This document shows positions 15,791 to 22,851 of a stretch of 47,241 bases of DNA, one piece after another. This stretch comes from a virus. The notes beneath the pieces are model-generated. The model saw only the letters and a list, made by a program, of their open reading frames with translations, made no database searches and was not told the origin of the DNA. The stretch spans positions 1 to 47,241 of the IMG/VR virus record IMGVR_UViG_3300020020_000055, one strand, 5' to 3'. The number at the start of each line of letters is the position of its first letter. The stretch's first letter is position 1. A program made the translations under genes and the position numbers.

Positions 15791-16282
15791 TTAAGACTCG
15801 TATGTGTGTTCGGTTTCCTTGGGCGCAGCGGCACGGCGCGGCGTGCGGGTGGTTGGCCCGACTGTGCCGTCGGGTTGTGGGGCGGGCGGCGGTGCGTCGT
15901 CGCCCTCGTCGTCGTCGGGTACGAGCGCCAAGCCGGTTTGGCGATCGGCGTTGGTGAGCGGTCGAGTTTCGATTACCTCGCCCGTGTCGAGTCGAGCGCA
16001 AACGGTTTGGCCCGCTCCAAAGTCGGGCGTCCACTCGCACTCGACCAGCCGCTTTTCTTTGCCGGCCTCGATTACGCGGGCGAGTTTATTGCGCTTCTCG
16101 GCGAGCTCATTGATTGAGCCCGTGATCCCGCGGCGGGTTTTCTTATGCTCGTCGATCTCGATTTCCGCGGCCGACATATCGTCGCCGCGCGCAATAACCT
16201 CGGCCTCGGTTAGGATGCATTCGAGCTCGCGTTGCTCGCGTTCACCACGCGGCGCGGCGGGTTTTTTTGGTGCTCGGGCCAT
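15791..16282 (-). CDS. Coiled-coil hypothetical protein
   Basis: A 163-aa protein with a long charged helical N-terminal half (EREQRELECILTEAEVIARG, then INELAEKRNKLARVIEAGKE), a short beta region (VCARLDTGEVIETRPL) and a Pro-rich acidic tail. It is probably a coiled coil. It sits between the Cro-like gene and the primase-helicase in the leftward early operon, suggesting a replication-linked role. Function unknown. Confidence 0.68.
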   Translation of the reverse strand: MARAPKKPAAPRGEREQRELECILTEAEVIARGDDMSAAEIEIDEHKKTRRGITGSINELAEKRNKLARVIEAGKEKRLVECEWTPDFGAGQTVCARLDTGEVIETRPLTNADRQTGLALVPDDDEGDDAPPPAPQPDGTVGPTTRTPRRAAAPKETEHTYES

Positions 16283-16284
16283 GG

Positions 16285-16854
16285 TTAGGCGACCGCCTTT
16301 CGACCGCGCGTCGTCGTCGCGGCGGCGACCGCGGGCACGGGCGGGCGGTAGTCATCTGGGATATCGACCGAGCGACGACCGCGTCGACGAGCGGGCTCGA
16401 CGGGTGCGGCGGGCGCGGGCGCGACCGTCTTGGGTGCACGCTTGGGCTTGGGCGTCGCGGGCGTCGCGGGCGCCGCGGGCGCGGGTGCGACGGCCGCCTT
16501 GGGCTTGGGCGCGGCCGCGGGCTCGGCGCGTTTGGCTCGGCGTGCCGCGGCGCTGGTCGGCGGCACGGCGGCGACGACCGCGGCCGCAACCGATCCGTCG
16601 CGACGGAAGCGGCGATCCGGGTACGCCGGCGTTTGCTCGGGTAGCTTGCCGCATACCTCGTCGAGCGATACGACGAGCTCGGGCCGACCGCCCGCGAGCG
16701 CCAACGTTTCGGCAACAATCTTTTTACCGATATCGTACGACGCACGTGACCGACGACGCGCGATATTGCTTAGGGTTGCATATTCGATTTTCCACCGGCG
16801 CGCCCATGACGCCATTGGGAAACCCGATTGCTCAATCCACGAATATAGATCCAT
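16285..16854 (-). CDS. Cro-like HTH regulator with Lys/Ala/Pro tail
   Basis: First gene of the leftward operon. The 189-aa protein has an N-terminal HTH (WARRWKIEYATLSNIARRRS, about residues 18-37) and a tail from about residue 95 rich in Lys, Ala and Pro, probably disordered and DNA-loving. I chose ATG 16852-16854 over an upstream TTG at 16872. A 16-bp inverted repeat lies 12 bp upstream. Facing a CI-like repressor gene, it holds the place of Cro in a lambda-type switch. Confidence 0.72.
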   Translation of the reverse strand: MDLYSWIEQSGFPMASWARRWKIEYATLSNIARRRSRASYDIGKKIVAETLALAGGRPELVVSLDEVCGKLPEQTPAYPDRRFRRDGSVAAAVVAAVPPTSAAARRAKRAEPAAAPKPKAAVAPAPAAPATPATPKPKRAPKTVAPAPAAPVEPARRRGRRSVDIPDDYRPPVPAVAAATTTRGRKAVA

Positions 16855-16865
16855 GGTTTCGCGCA

Positions 16866-16886
16866 ATAACAAGTTTGTTATATAAC
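16866..16886. promoter_or_regulatory. Operator region of the divergent switch
   Basis: ATAACAA and TTGTTAT are separated by GT (16866-16881), a 7-bp inverted repeat with 2-bp spacer. It overlaps GTTATATAAC (16877-16886), a 10-bp perfect palindrome also present at 11057-11066. The sites lie between the divergent Cro-like (minus) and CI-like (plus) genes, where repressor operators are expected. Confidence 0.65.
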
Positions 16887-16943
16887 GTCAACGTTTCGCC
16901 ATTGACTCGCGCGCGGGTACATGTTCACATTCGCATTGCAACT

Positions 16944-17611
16944 ATGACCAAATCTGAGCCGCCTGCAGTACACGGCGACGTCGACGTTACAAATCCGCTT
17001 GATGAGCCCACGCTCAATCGTCGGTTACGCGCTATGTATCTTGCGCAAGGCTTTACGCGTCGGTATTCGCCGACGCTATGGGCGTGCATTACGTGCAAGT
17101 CGCACGTTGGGACTCGGGTCAACACGACATATCGACGCCGCATTTAGTGACCGCGTGTAGCGTGCTGGATTGCACGGCCGATTCGCTATTGTTTGGCCAT
17201 ACGAGGCGCCCTACCGAGCCCGCCGCCGCATATGGCGACGCCGGCATACGCTCGACGCTGGCCGCGCTCGGCGCGACACCCGAGGTGCGTGCGGCGCTTG
17301 GCGAGCACCTCGAATCAAAAGACGGGCGGTTGCAAGAAGTGACCCGCGTATACGTCGAGCGTTGGGTACGCACGTACGTCAACGAACGGGCGCGTGGTAC
17401 CGATCGTCGGCGAGCTATCGAGTTAGCCTATCAAGAGGCGATTCAAGGCGACGCGACCGTTTCAACGGTCGCGGCCGGCGTCAACATAGTCACCGCCGCG
17501 CCGCCGACGCCGACTCGACGTAAGCCGCAACCACGCGCGCGTAAGCGCCTAGACCGAACGATCGGCGGCGTGGTCGTACCGTCGTCGCCGCCGCCTCGCG
17601 GCCGCAAGTAA
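16944..17611 (+). pseudogene. CI-like repressor, frameshifted within its HTH
   Basis: Candidate lysogeny repressor, divergent from the Cro-like gene. The frame from ATG 16944 gives a normal XRE start (LNRRLRAMYLAQGF), but after TTT at 17052-17054 it goes out of register. In the neighbouring frame the HTH continues as YASVFADAMGVHYVQVARWD and runs through a 160-residue C-terminal region to 17611. One extra T in the TTT run would restore a continuous HTH of normal spacing. So either a base is deleted in this genome or variant, or the read is wrong, or the ribosome shifts -1. A shorter product could start at ATG 17078 but lacks most of the HTH. The tail is Pro/Arg-rich. Confidence 0.7.
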
Positions 17612-17837
17612 CCGCGGCCATAATCGAGGCGCCGCACGTGCGCACCGCAAGCCTGACGACCTCGGCCGCCGAGGCGTCGGGCCCGAGCAAGTGCCGCGCG
17701 CAACCGATCGCTATATCGCGCGGCGTCTCGTATCTAACGACGCCCGCATAACAATACGTGTACCGCGCCTCGGGCTCGCCCGCGTCGGCCGGCAATAGGT
17801 ACAACTGTAATGTAACAGCCCAGTGTTGCGGCGTCAT
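17490..17837 (-). CDS. Hypothetical protein overlapping the repressor tail
   Basis: A 115-aa frame whose first 75 residues look like a real folded protein (WAVTLQLYLLPADAGEPEAR, then ETPRDIAIGCARHLLGP). The last 40 residues, antisense to the repressor's Pro/Arg-rich tail, are low in complexity. If real, the two genes overlap tail-to-tail by 122 bp. No clear Shine-Dalgarno. Function unknown. Confidence 0.45.
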   Translation of the reverse strand: MTPQHWAVTLQLYLLPADAGEPEARYTYCYAGVVRYETPRDIAIGCARHLLGPDASAAEVVRLAVRTCGASIMAAVTCGREAAATTVRPRRRSFGLGAYARVVAAYVESASAARR

Positions 17838-17969
17838 GAGGTGAGTTCATGACATTACACGCGCGTGACACGCAATAGCTGCGCGCTCCCAAGTCAAATT
17901 TGAGTGTGCTCGTGTGTGCGGCCGGCAATTCACTTGCGTCGCACGCAACAAAAACGTTATACGACGCGA
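17838..17969. promoter_or_regulatory. Divergent intergenic region before the recombination genes
   Basis: A 132-bp gap between the minus-strand 17837 gene and the nuclease starting at 17970. It holds short palindromes, including TTGCGT-cgc-ACGCAA near 17936-17950, CACGCGCGTG near 17860 and CAAATTTG near 17896. A promoter for the rightward operon is expected here, but I cannot pick a convincing -35/-10 pair. Confidence 0.4.
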
Positions 17970-19067
17970 ATGTTATGGAATCATCGCGCGTACGGGTCGG
18001 CGCTCGACCCAATCCATAAGTCGCACTTGGTCTCAATCACGGGCGATTACGGTTGCCCGAAACGGTTTTGGTACGATCGCAACGATCCGGCCGTCGACGA
18101 CGCGAATGTTATGGCGTCGTCGGGTCGAGCCGTGCTCGGTAATGCAACTCACGAAGCAATCGCATGCGGGTTGGTCAACCGCGACGACGCGGCCGATTAT
18201 ATACGGTCGTACGTCGACCGCGCGGGCTCGCTCCGATGGCGTGCCGACGACCCGCCTCTTACCCGACTAATCGACGACCGCGCACAGCAAGTGTATTGCG
18301 CCTCGCATGCGCTAGCCAAACGCGCTAGCCGAGTATTGGCATTCGAACAGGGTTTTATAGTCAAACTCGGCGAGTATTGGCTAAGTGGGCACGTCGACTG
18401 CATATACGAGCCGATCGCGCGGCCGGGCCAAATCGCTATGTGCGATTGGAAAACATCGGCGCAAAAGCCGCATCAAATCGAGCTCGACCATGGTTGGGAG
18501 GGCGGCATATACGCGGCCGCGCTCACCCATGGGCACTTCGAACACCCGTACGAGGGCGAGTCGCGCGACGCGTTGGAGCGTCGACTTATCGCGCACGCAA
18601 CCGCGGTCGAGGCGGGCACGGTCGCGCACGTGCCGACTTATGGCCAATACCCGATTTACGCTCACCATGTGCACCTCGGCGACTATTTGCCGTATCTGCG
18701 CGCGGGTAAAAAGCTAGTAAGTCGCGTCGAGGATTTGGCTTGGTTTGGCTACGCCGAGCCGACCGAACACTCATACGTCAAGGGCGAATACCGCGGCGGC
18801 GCGTGGTGCCCCGTCGGCGTCACCGAGTACGACGTGCCGCGGTTGCACTCGCGGGTGCGCGCGGTCGTAAGCATGGTGCGCCTCGGCCGTTTCTTCGACC
18901 GCCCGGGCGAGAAATGCACGCGGTGTGCGCATGCTCGGGTGTGTCTTACGGATGGATACCAAAGCTTAGAATCTGACTCACAGCGCAAGGATGCGTCTGT
19001 ATTGGCACGATTAGGAGGATCTGACTATGACGACGGAATCGACAGCATTGGCCGCCGCGCAAGATGA
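17970..19067 (+). CDS. Cas4/RecB-like PD-(D/E)XK nuclease with Fe-S cysteines
   Basis: A 365-aa nuclease of the Cas4/AddB/RecB group, likely an end-processing exonuclease for recombination or replication. Motifs: H61 in GNATHEAI, D143 in SGHVDCIYEP, D159 and K161 in CDWKTS. The cysteine pattern C29 plus C316-x2-C319-x5-C325 (KCTRCAHARVC) matches the four-Cys Fe-S cluster of Cas4 and AddB, in which one Cys lies N-terminal and three near the C-terminus. The ATG at 17970 gives MLWNHRAYG; the longer frame to 17904 begins inside the promoter region. It overlaps the next gene by 41 nt. Confidence 0.85.
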   Translation: MLWNHRAYGSALDPIHKSHLVSITGDYGCPKRFWYDRNDPAVDDANVMASSGRAVLGNATHEAIACGLVNRDDAADYIRSYVDRAGSLRWRADDPPLTRLIDDRAQQVYCASHALAKRASRVLAFEQGFIVKLGEYWLSGHVDCIYEPIARPGQIAMCDWKTSAQKPHQIELDHGWEGGIYAAALTHGHFEHPYEGESRDALERRLIAHATAVEAGTVAHVPTYGQYPIYAHHVHLGDYLPYLRAGKKLVSRVEDLAWFGYAEPTEHSYVKGEYRGGAWCPVGVTEYDVPRLHSRVRAVVSMVRLGRFFDRPGEKCTRCAHARVCLTDGYQSLESDSQRKDASVLARLGGSDYDDGIDSIGRRAR

Positions 19068-19860
19068 TAGCGCGCTTGCGGCACTATACGGCGACTCGGA
19101 TGTAAACGACGGCTATTCACAAGCCATCGGTACCGACAAAATCAAATTGCCTCGGTACGTATTCAATAAACAAGGCCTCGACGAATCGGGTACGCCGTTC
19201 CGTAAAGACTGGTTTTACAACTCGGCAACGCAAATCCAAGTGCCAACCATCGAGGCCGTGTTGTTGTACGTGCATGGTTGGCGTGCGTGGTCGGAATATG
19301 ACGACGCCGAAAAGAAAACCAATATGATTTGCGTGTCAAACGATTGTCAGTCGGGCGTCATGCGGCACGGCGACGGCGGCGAGGAAACCCGACGCTGCAG
19401 AGGTTGCAAAGATTACGATTGGCAACGCACCGCCAAAAATAAAGCCTTTCGCAATTGCTCCGATCGCTACACGGTGTTGGCGCTCGACCTCGCGACTAAC
19501 GAGCCGTTCGTAATGGGATTCAAGAAAACGAGCGAGCCCGCTATCGTCCAACACGTCAACAAATATCATACTAACAAGCGCGAACTGTCTAACGGGCGCA
19601 AGGTCAACAAGCCGCTTTGTTGGCACACGGTCAATATGCGGTTGGTTATGGATAAATCGGGCAACTTTGCCGTGCCCGTGATCACGCTGCGCATGACCAG
19701 CGTAATCAACAAACTCGGCCAATCGGTCGCCGAGCCCAAACTCAACCCGCCCGAGCTCGTCGAGCCATGCTTGGAAACCGTAAAGGTGTTGCGCCAAGTA
19801 ATCACCCATGAGGTCGACGACGAGGATACGTCGTTTGACACCGCGGATTTTGCAACATGA
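19027..19860 (+). CDS. Probable ssDNA-binding or recombination accessory protein
   Basis: A 277-aa protein. The start is certain: AGGAGG at 19013-19018 lies 8 nt before ATG 19027. It contains IKLPRYVFNKQGLDESGTPF, a central four- or five-cysteine segment (CVSND to NCSDRYTVLAL) that may bind zinc, beta-rich segments (WHTVNMRLVMDKSGNFAV), and an acidic C-terminal tail (EVDDEDTSFDTADF). Acidic tails are typical of ssDNA-binding proteins. Its place between a Cas4-like nuclease and RecD2 parts supports an SSB or annealing role. The family is not certain. Confidence 0.55.
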   Translation: MTTESTALAAAQDDSALAALYGDSDVNDGYSQAIGTDKIKLPRYVFNKQGLDESGTPFRKDWFYNSATQIQVPTIEAVLLYVHGWRAWSEYDDAEKKTNMICVSNDCQSGVMRHGDGGEETRRCRGCKDYDWQRTAKNKAFRNCSDRYTVLALDLATNEPFVMGFKKTSEPAIVQHVNKYHTNKRELSNGRKVNKPLCWHTVNMRLVMDKSGNFAVPVITLRMTSVINKLGQSVAEPKLNPPELVEPCLETVKVLRQVITHEVDDEDTSFDTADFAT

Positions 19861-20765
19861 CGCCCGCGGCCGCGACCGCGACGACCATACGCGGTGAGCT
19901 CGCCTCATGGCGACAACACGGCGACTCGGGTTGGGGCGTTGGAGTGGTACGCGGCGCCGACGGCTCGACTACGTCAATCGTGGGCGTAGTCGTCGGCGCC
20001 CGCGAGGGCGATGCCATCGAAGCAACTGGCCGCCTCCGACGCGATCCCAAATGGGGCGAGCAACTCAAGGTCGAGTCGGCGACGATTGCGCCGCCCGTGT
20101 CGATCGACGGTGCGATCGCGTGGTTGGTCGCGACCATGCCCAACATCGGCGAGATCCGTGCGCGGCGGCTCGTCGAACACTTTGGCGGCGTCGACGCGCT
20201 TTGGGTGGCCATCGAGTCGGCGCCCGGCAAGCTAGCGTTGGTCGAGGGCATATCGTCGGCTCGGGCGCTCGAGATCCAAGCGGCATACCGTGCGGCTCGG
20301 GCCGACCGCGAGCACCAAATTACGTTGCGCGGGTGGGGCTTGACGTCGGCGCAAATCGGTCGGTGTTTGACCGAGTGGTTGACGGCCGAGCACGCGGTCG
20401 AGCGGATCCGCGCCGACCCGTACGAGCTATTTAGGAAGGTACACGGGTTTGGCTGGTCGCGTGCCGACGCGGTCGCTCGCAAATCCGGCATTGCACGCGA
20501 CGCGCCGCAACGCATCGCGGCGGGTATCGAGTACGTACTCGACGAGCACTCAAACGACGGGCACGTATCCATGCGGCCGCGGGTGTTTCAAGCCGAGGTC
20601 GAGCGCGTACTCGGCGCGGGTCGCGACGCGGTCATGGTCGGTATCCGTACCGCGGTCGCGCGCGGTGTAATCGTCAAGCGCGGCGCCCGTATTTATTCGC
20701 GCCGACTCGAAACGTTGGAGTCGGCCGTGTATCGCGGGCTCGCCGAGCGGGTGGTGCCGCGGTGA
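19857..20765 (+). CDS. RecD2 N-terminal half (OB and helix-hairpin-helix domains), separate gene
   Basis: A 302-aa protein equal to the non-ATPase N-terminal part of RecD2 helicases. An OB-like strand region comes first (IRGELASWRQHGDSGWGVGV), then PNIGEIRARRLVEHFG, then a helix-hairpin-helix part with RADPYELFRKVHGFGWSRAD and a tail with DEHSNDGHVSMRPR. It ends at ERVVPR, exactly where RecD2 would continue into its Walker A domain. That domain is a separate gene at 22848. Both ends are coupled by 4-nt overlaps, so this is a maintained gene, not a fragment. It may bind and position DNA for the helicase subunit. Confidence 0.85.
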   Translation: MTPAAATATTIRGELASWRQHGDSGWGVGVVRGADGSTTSIVGVVVGAREGDAIEATGRLRRDPKWGEQLKVESATIAPPVSIDGAIAWLVATMPNIGEIRARRLVEHFGGVDALWVAIESAPGKLALVEGISSARALEIQAAYRAARADREHQITLRGWGLTSAQIGRCLTEWLTAEHAVERIRADPYELFRKVHGFGWSRADAVARKSGIARDAPQRIAAGIEYVLDEHSNDGHVSMRPRVFQAEVERVLGAGRDAVMVGIRTAVARGVIVKRGARIYSRRLETLESAVYRGLAERVVPR

Positions 20766-21232
20766 CGATTCCATTCACACAGTCTATGCCTAGACTGGTC
20801 ATACTCGAATCGCCGTACGCCGGGTACGCGCCCGCATGGGTACCGCCCGGCTTTAGATGGCTCGCGGCCGCCTACCAACGTTGGCGCAACGCTCGATACA
20901 CGGTGCGGTGTATGCGAGATTCGTTGTACCGAGGCGAGGCGCCCTTGGCCTCGCATGTGTTGTATGCGTCGTCGGGCGTGCTCGACGACTCAGACATGGC
21001 CGAGCGGGCGCGCGGGTTGCAAGCCGGCTTTGCGTGGGGTCTCAAATGTCCCGTACGCGTCGTGTATTGCGACCGCGGGATCTCGGGCGGCATGCGCGCG
21101 GGCATGAACGCGGGACTCCCAACCCAACGCGTCGAGTTTCGGTACCTCGACTGCGTGCCGCCGCGGTGTCGCGAGTGCGGCCAAATATTACCACCCGAGA
21201 CGCGGTGCATATGCACGCGTCGTCGGAACTAG
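20762..21232 (+). CDS. DUF7768-like (nucleoside deoxyribosyltransferase-fold) protein
   Basis: A 156-aa protein resembling the DUF7768 family common in phages: LVILESPYAG near the N-terminus, SLYRGEAPLASHVLYASSGV in the middle, and VVYCDRGISGGMRAGM. Related folds bind nucleotides or deoxynucleosides. Unusually, the last 25 residues carry a Cys pattern (CRECGQ and CICT) like a small zinc ribbon. GTG start overlapping the RecD2-N stop. The reaction is unknown. Confidence 0.65.
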   Translation: MTIPFTQSMPRLVILESPYAGYAPAWVPPGFRWLAAAYQRWRNARYTVRCMRDSLYRGEAPLASHVLYASSGVLDDSDMAERARGLQAGFAWGLKCPVRVVYCDRGISGGMRAGMNAGLPTQRVEFRYLDCVPPRCRECGQILPPETRCICTRRRN

Positions 21233-21405
21233 ACCGGCTTACGTGCGGCGCCCGACTGCGATTTGCGGCGTCGCTACTCGACCATGCCGACCGTGAGCCC
21301 GACCCTTACGTCGCCGCTATGACCCGTATACGCGCCGCGTCTATCGTCGGCGGTATCGCGCGACTGATTTTACGAGTGGTAGGAAAGGAAATGTTAGACC
21401 GATGA
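21211..21405 (+). CDS. Small helical hypothetical protein
   Basis: A 64-aa helical protein (LDRLTCGARLRFAASLLDHA at residues 8-27). It begins at ATG 21211 within the zinc-ribbon end of the previous gene (22-nt overlap) and is coupled to the next gene as ATGA. Function unknown. Confidence 0.6.
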   Translation: MHASSELDRLTCGARLRFAASLLDHADREPDPYVAAMTRIRAASIVGGIARLILRVVGKEMLDR

Positions 21406-21599
21406 CACGAGATCAATTCATCGCGGCGGCCGAGGAAAGCGCCGCGCAAATATACAACACCATGCAAGGCCGATCGTATGGTTATGCCAAGGTCGAGTTA
21501 TGCATACACTCAAATGATGATGGTTCGGTAAAGCGTACCGTACGCATCCTAAGCGACTATTACACGATCGAACCCATGGTAAGGGAGGTGCAACCGTGA
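21402..21599 (+). CDS. Small hypothetical protein
   Basis: A 65-aa protein with a helical first half and a beta hairpin-like second half (VKRTVRILSDYYTIEPMV). Both ends overlap neighbours by 4 nt. Function unknown. Confidence 0.65.
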   Translation: MTRDQFIAAAEESAAQIYNTMQGRSYGYAKVELCIHSNDDGSVKRTVRILSDYYTIEPMVREVQP

Positions 21600-21919
21600 G
21601 CGCCGAGGCATCGCCGTTTGGCTTGCTCAATCTCGCACTTGCTAAGGCTGTGTCGGCCGCACAATCCGCGCTCGACCATTTCAACATCACACACCAACTA
21701 TGGATGGTGGTTGAAGAGTGCGCCGAGTTGTTACTTGCACTCGCTCGTTTCCAACGTGGCCGCGGCGGCGCCGACGCAATCGTGACCGAGGCGGCCGACG
21801 TAATCGTCATGGGCTTACAAATGGGTTTGCTTTACTCGGCCGACGCCAACACGTTTGCGGCCGAGCTCGCGACCAAGGTTGAGCGGTTGCTACGCCGAAT
21901 CGAAGGGGCGAGCGCATGA
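21596..21919 (+). CDS. MazG-like nucleotide pyrophosphohydrolase
   Basis: A 107-aa all-alpha NTP pyrophosphatase. The metal-binding pattern is present: EECAE (in QLWMVVEECAELLLALARF) and, after the GRGGADAIVT loop, E..D in TEAADVIVMGLQM. Phage MazG-like enzymes hydrolyse dNTPs or alarmone-related nucleotides; the substrate here cannot be told. GTG start at 21596, coupled on both sides. Confidence 0.8.
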   Translation: MSAEASPFGLLNLALAKAVSAAQSALDHFNITHQLWMVVEECAELLLALARFQRGRGGADAIVTEAADVIVMGLQMGLLYSADANTFAAELATKVERLLRRIEGASA

Positions 21920-22161
21920 CCGTACATCCCGATTACTATGACGTCGCGGGCGGCCCGCTCACCGTCGGCGAGTTGATTGTCAAACTCCAAGAGTTAGATC
22001 CGACGTTGCCCGTGTTGTTGTCTGACGACGACGAGCTAAACGACACACACCAAAGTTTCGATCCCGAGGTTAGGTGGGTAGACGTCGACGGTGAGATTGT
22101 CGACGACGACGTCGTCGATGACTCGGTTGTGGCACGGTTTCGAAAGGTGGTTGTGTTATGA
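21916..22161 (+). CDS. Small acidic phage protein
   Basis: An 81-aa very acidic protein. The VGELIVKLQELDPTLPVLL segment is a pattern I know from many small phage proteins of unknown function. The middle holds runs of Asp (DDDEL, DDDVVDD). Coupled by 4-nt overlaps on both sides. Confidence 0.68.
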   Translation: MTVHPDYYDVAGGPLTVGELIVKLQELDPTLPVLLSDDDELNDTHQSFDPEVRWVDVDGEIVDDDVVDDSVVARFRKVVVL

Positions 22162-22454
22162 CCGACGTCAAACCCGGGTCCGCGCCCGCGCCCGCGCCCG
22201 CGCCCATGTCGATCAATCCCGAGTTATCGGCCGAGTGCGCGCACACCGCATACCACGCGGCGATCGCCGTACTCGACGACGAGCGATACGCGGGCAAGGT
22301 TGATATATACGTGCCGCTTACGGTCGCGGTTACGCTTATCGTCGCTTGGGCACGTATAGCGGGCGTGCAATCAATTGACGGGCTCGTCATAGGCATAAGC
22401 AAACAAGTACGTCGAGCGTGGGCGGCCGAGCTCGCGGCGAGGGCGAAACCATAA
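22158..22454 (+). CDS. Small helical family protein, copy on the rightward operon
   Basis: A 98-aa protein. A short Ala-Pro repeat near the N-terminus is followed by the helical core IYVPLTVAVTLIVAWARIAG and SIDGLVIGISKQVRRAW. This has the same layout as the three tandem genes at 7939-8817 on the other strand, so the family exists in both operons. Function unknown. Confidence 0.65.
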   Translation: MTDVKPGSAPAPAPAPMSINPELSAECAHTAYHAAIAVLDDERYAGKVDIYVPLTVAVTLIVAWARIAGVQSIDGLVIGISKQVRRAWAAELAARAKP

Positions 22455-22458
22455 TCAT

Positions 22459-22851
22459 ATGCTCGACGACGTTTGGGCCGAGTTTGGGCTAGCGCATGCG
22501 CGGCTAGTTACAGACGCCAAGGGTGTTTACGCGGTCGAGGGCGCGGGCATGATAAAGATAGGTAAGGCGGTTAGCTTTGGGCGACGACTGCATGACCTGC
22601 AATCGCTTAGCCCGGTGCAACTAAATTTAGTTGCATGCCTATCTGACAAATGTTCCGACGAGCTCAAGTTTCATCACCGATGGAAGCATTTGCGCGCTCA
22701 CGGTGAGTGGTTTCGTTTTGATCCTGAACTCGCCCGATGGTTGGTCAAATGTCAACGGTCTGGCGAATATAACAATGGCATCGAGTATCCATGGGATCCC
22801 GAGGACGATTATCTAAATTGGTTAGATGAGATAGGAGCGACCGAACAATGA
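22459..22851 (+). CDS. GIY-YIG-like (T5orf172/MUG113 type) protein
   Basis: A 130-aa protein matching the T5orf172/MUG113 branch of the GIY-YIG nuclease superfamily: GVYAVEGAGMIKIGKA, then FGRRLHDLQSLSPVQLNLVA, then a Glu in DELKFHHRWKHLRAHGEWF. It ends in an overlap with the RecD2 helicase half. It may be a DNA nuclease; homing-type nucleases of this superfamily are known to invade phage genes. No zinc or extra DNA-binding domain is visible. Confidence 0.72.
   Translation: MLDDVWAEFGLAHARLVTDAKGVYAVEGAGMIKIGKAVSFGRRLHDLQSLSPVQLNLVACLSDKCSDELKFHHRWKHLRAHGEWFRFDPELARWLVKCQRSGEYNNGIEYPWDPEDDYLNWLDEIGATEQ

Noticed and set aside
17045-17060. Programmed -1 frameshift as the normal expression mode of the repressor
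   Set aside because: The sequence GGC TTT ACG does not fit the X XXY YYZ slippery rule, unlike the clear GGGAAAA site in the tail chaperone. A one-base deletion or read error is simpler.
15804-17147. 447-aa plus-strand frame
   Set aside because: It runs antisense to two good minus-strand genes and is low in complexity. Only its end, from ATG 16944, is meaningful, as the first part of the repressor.
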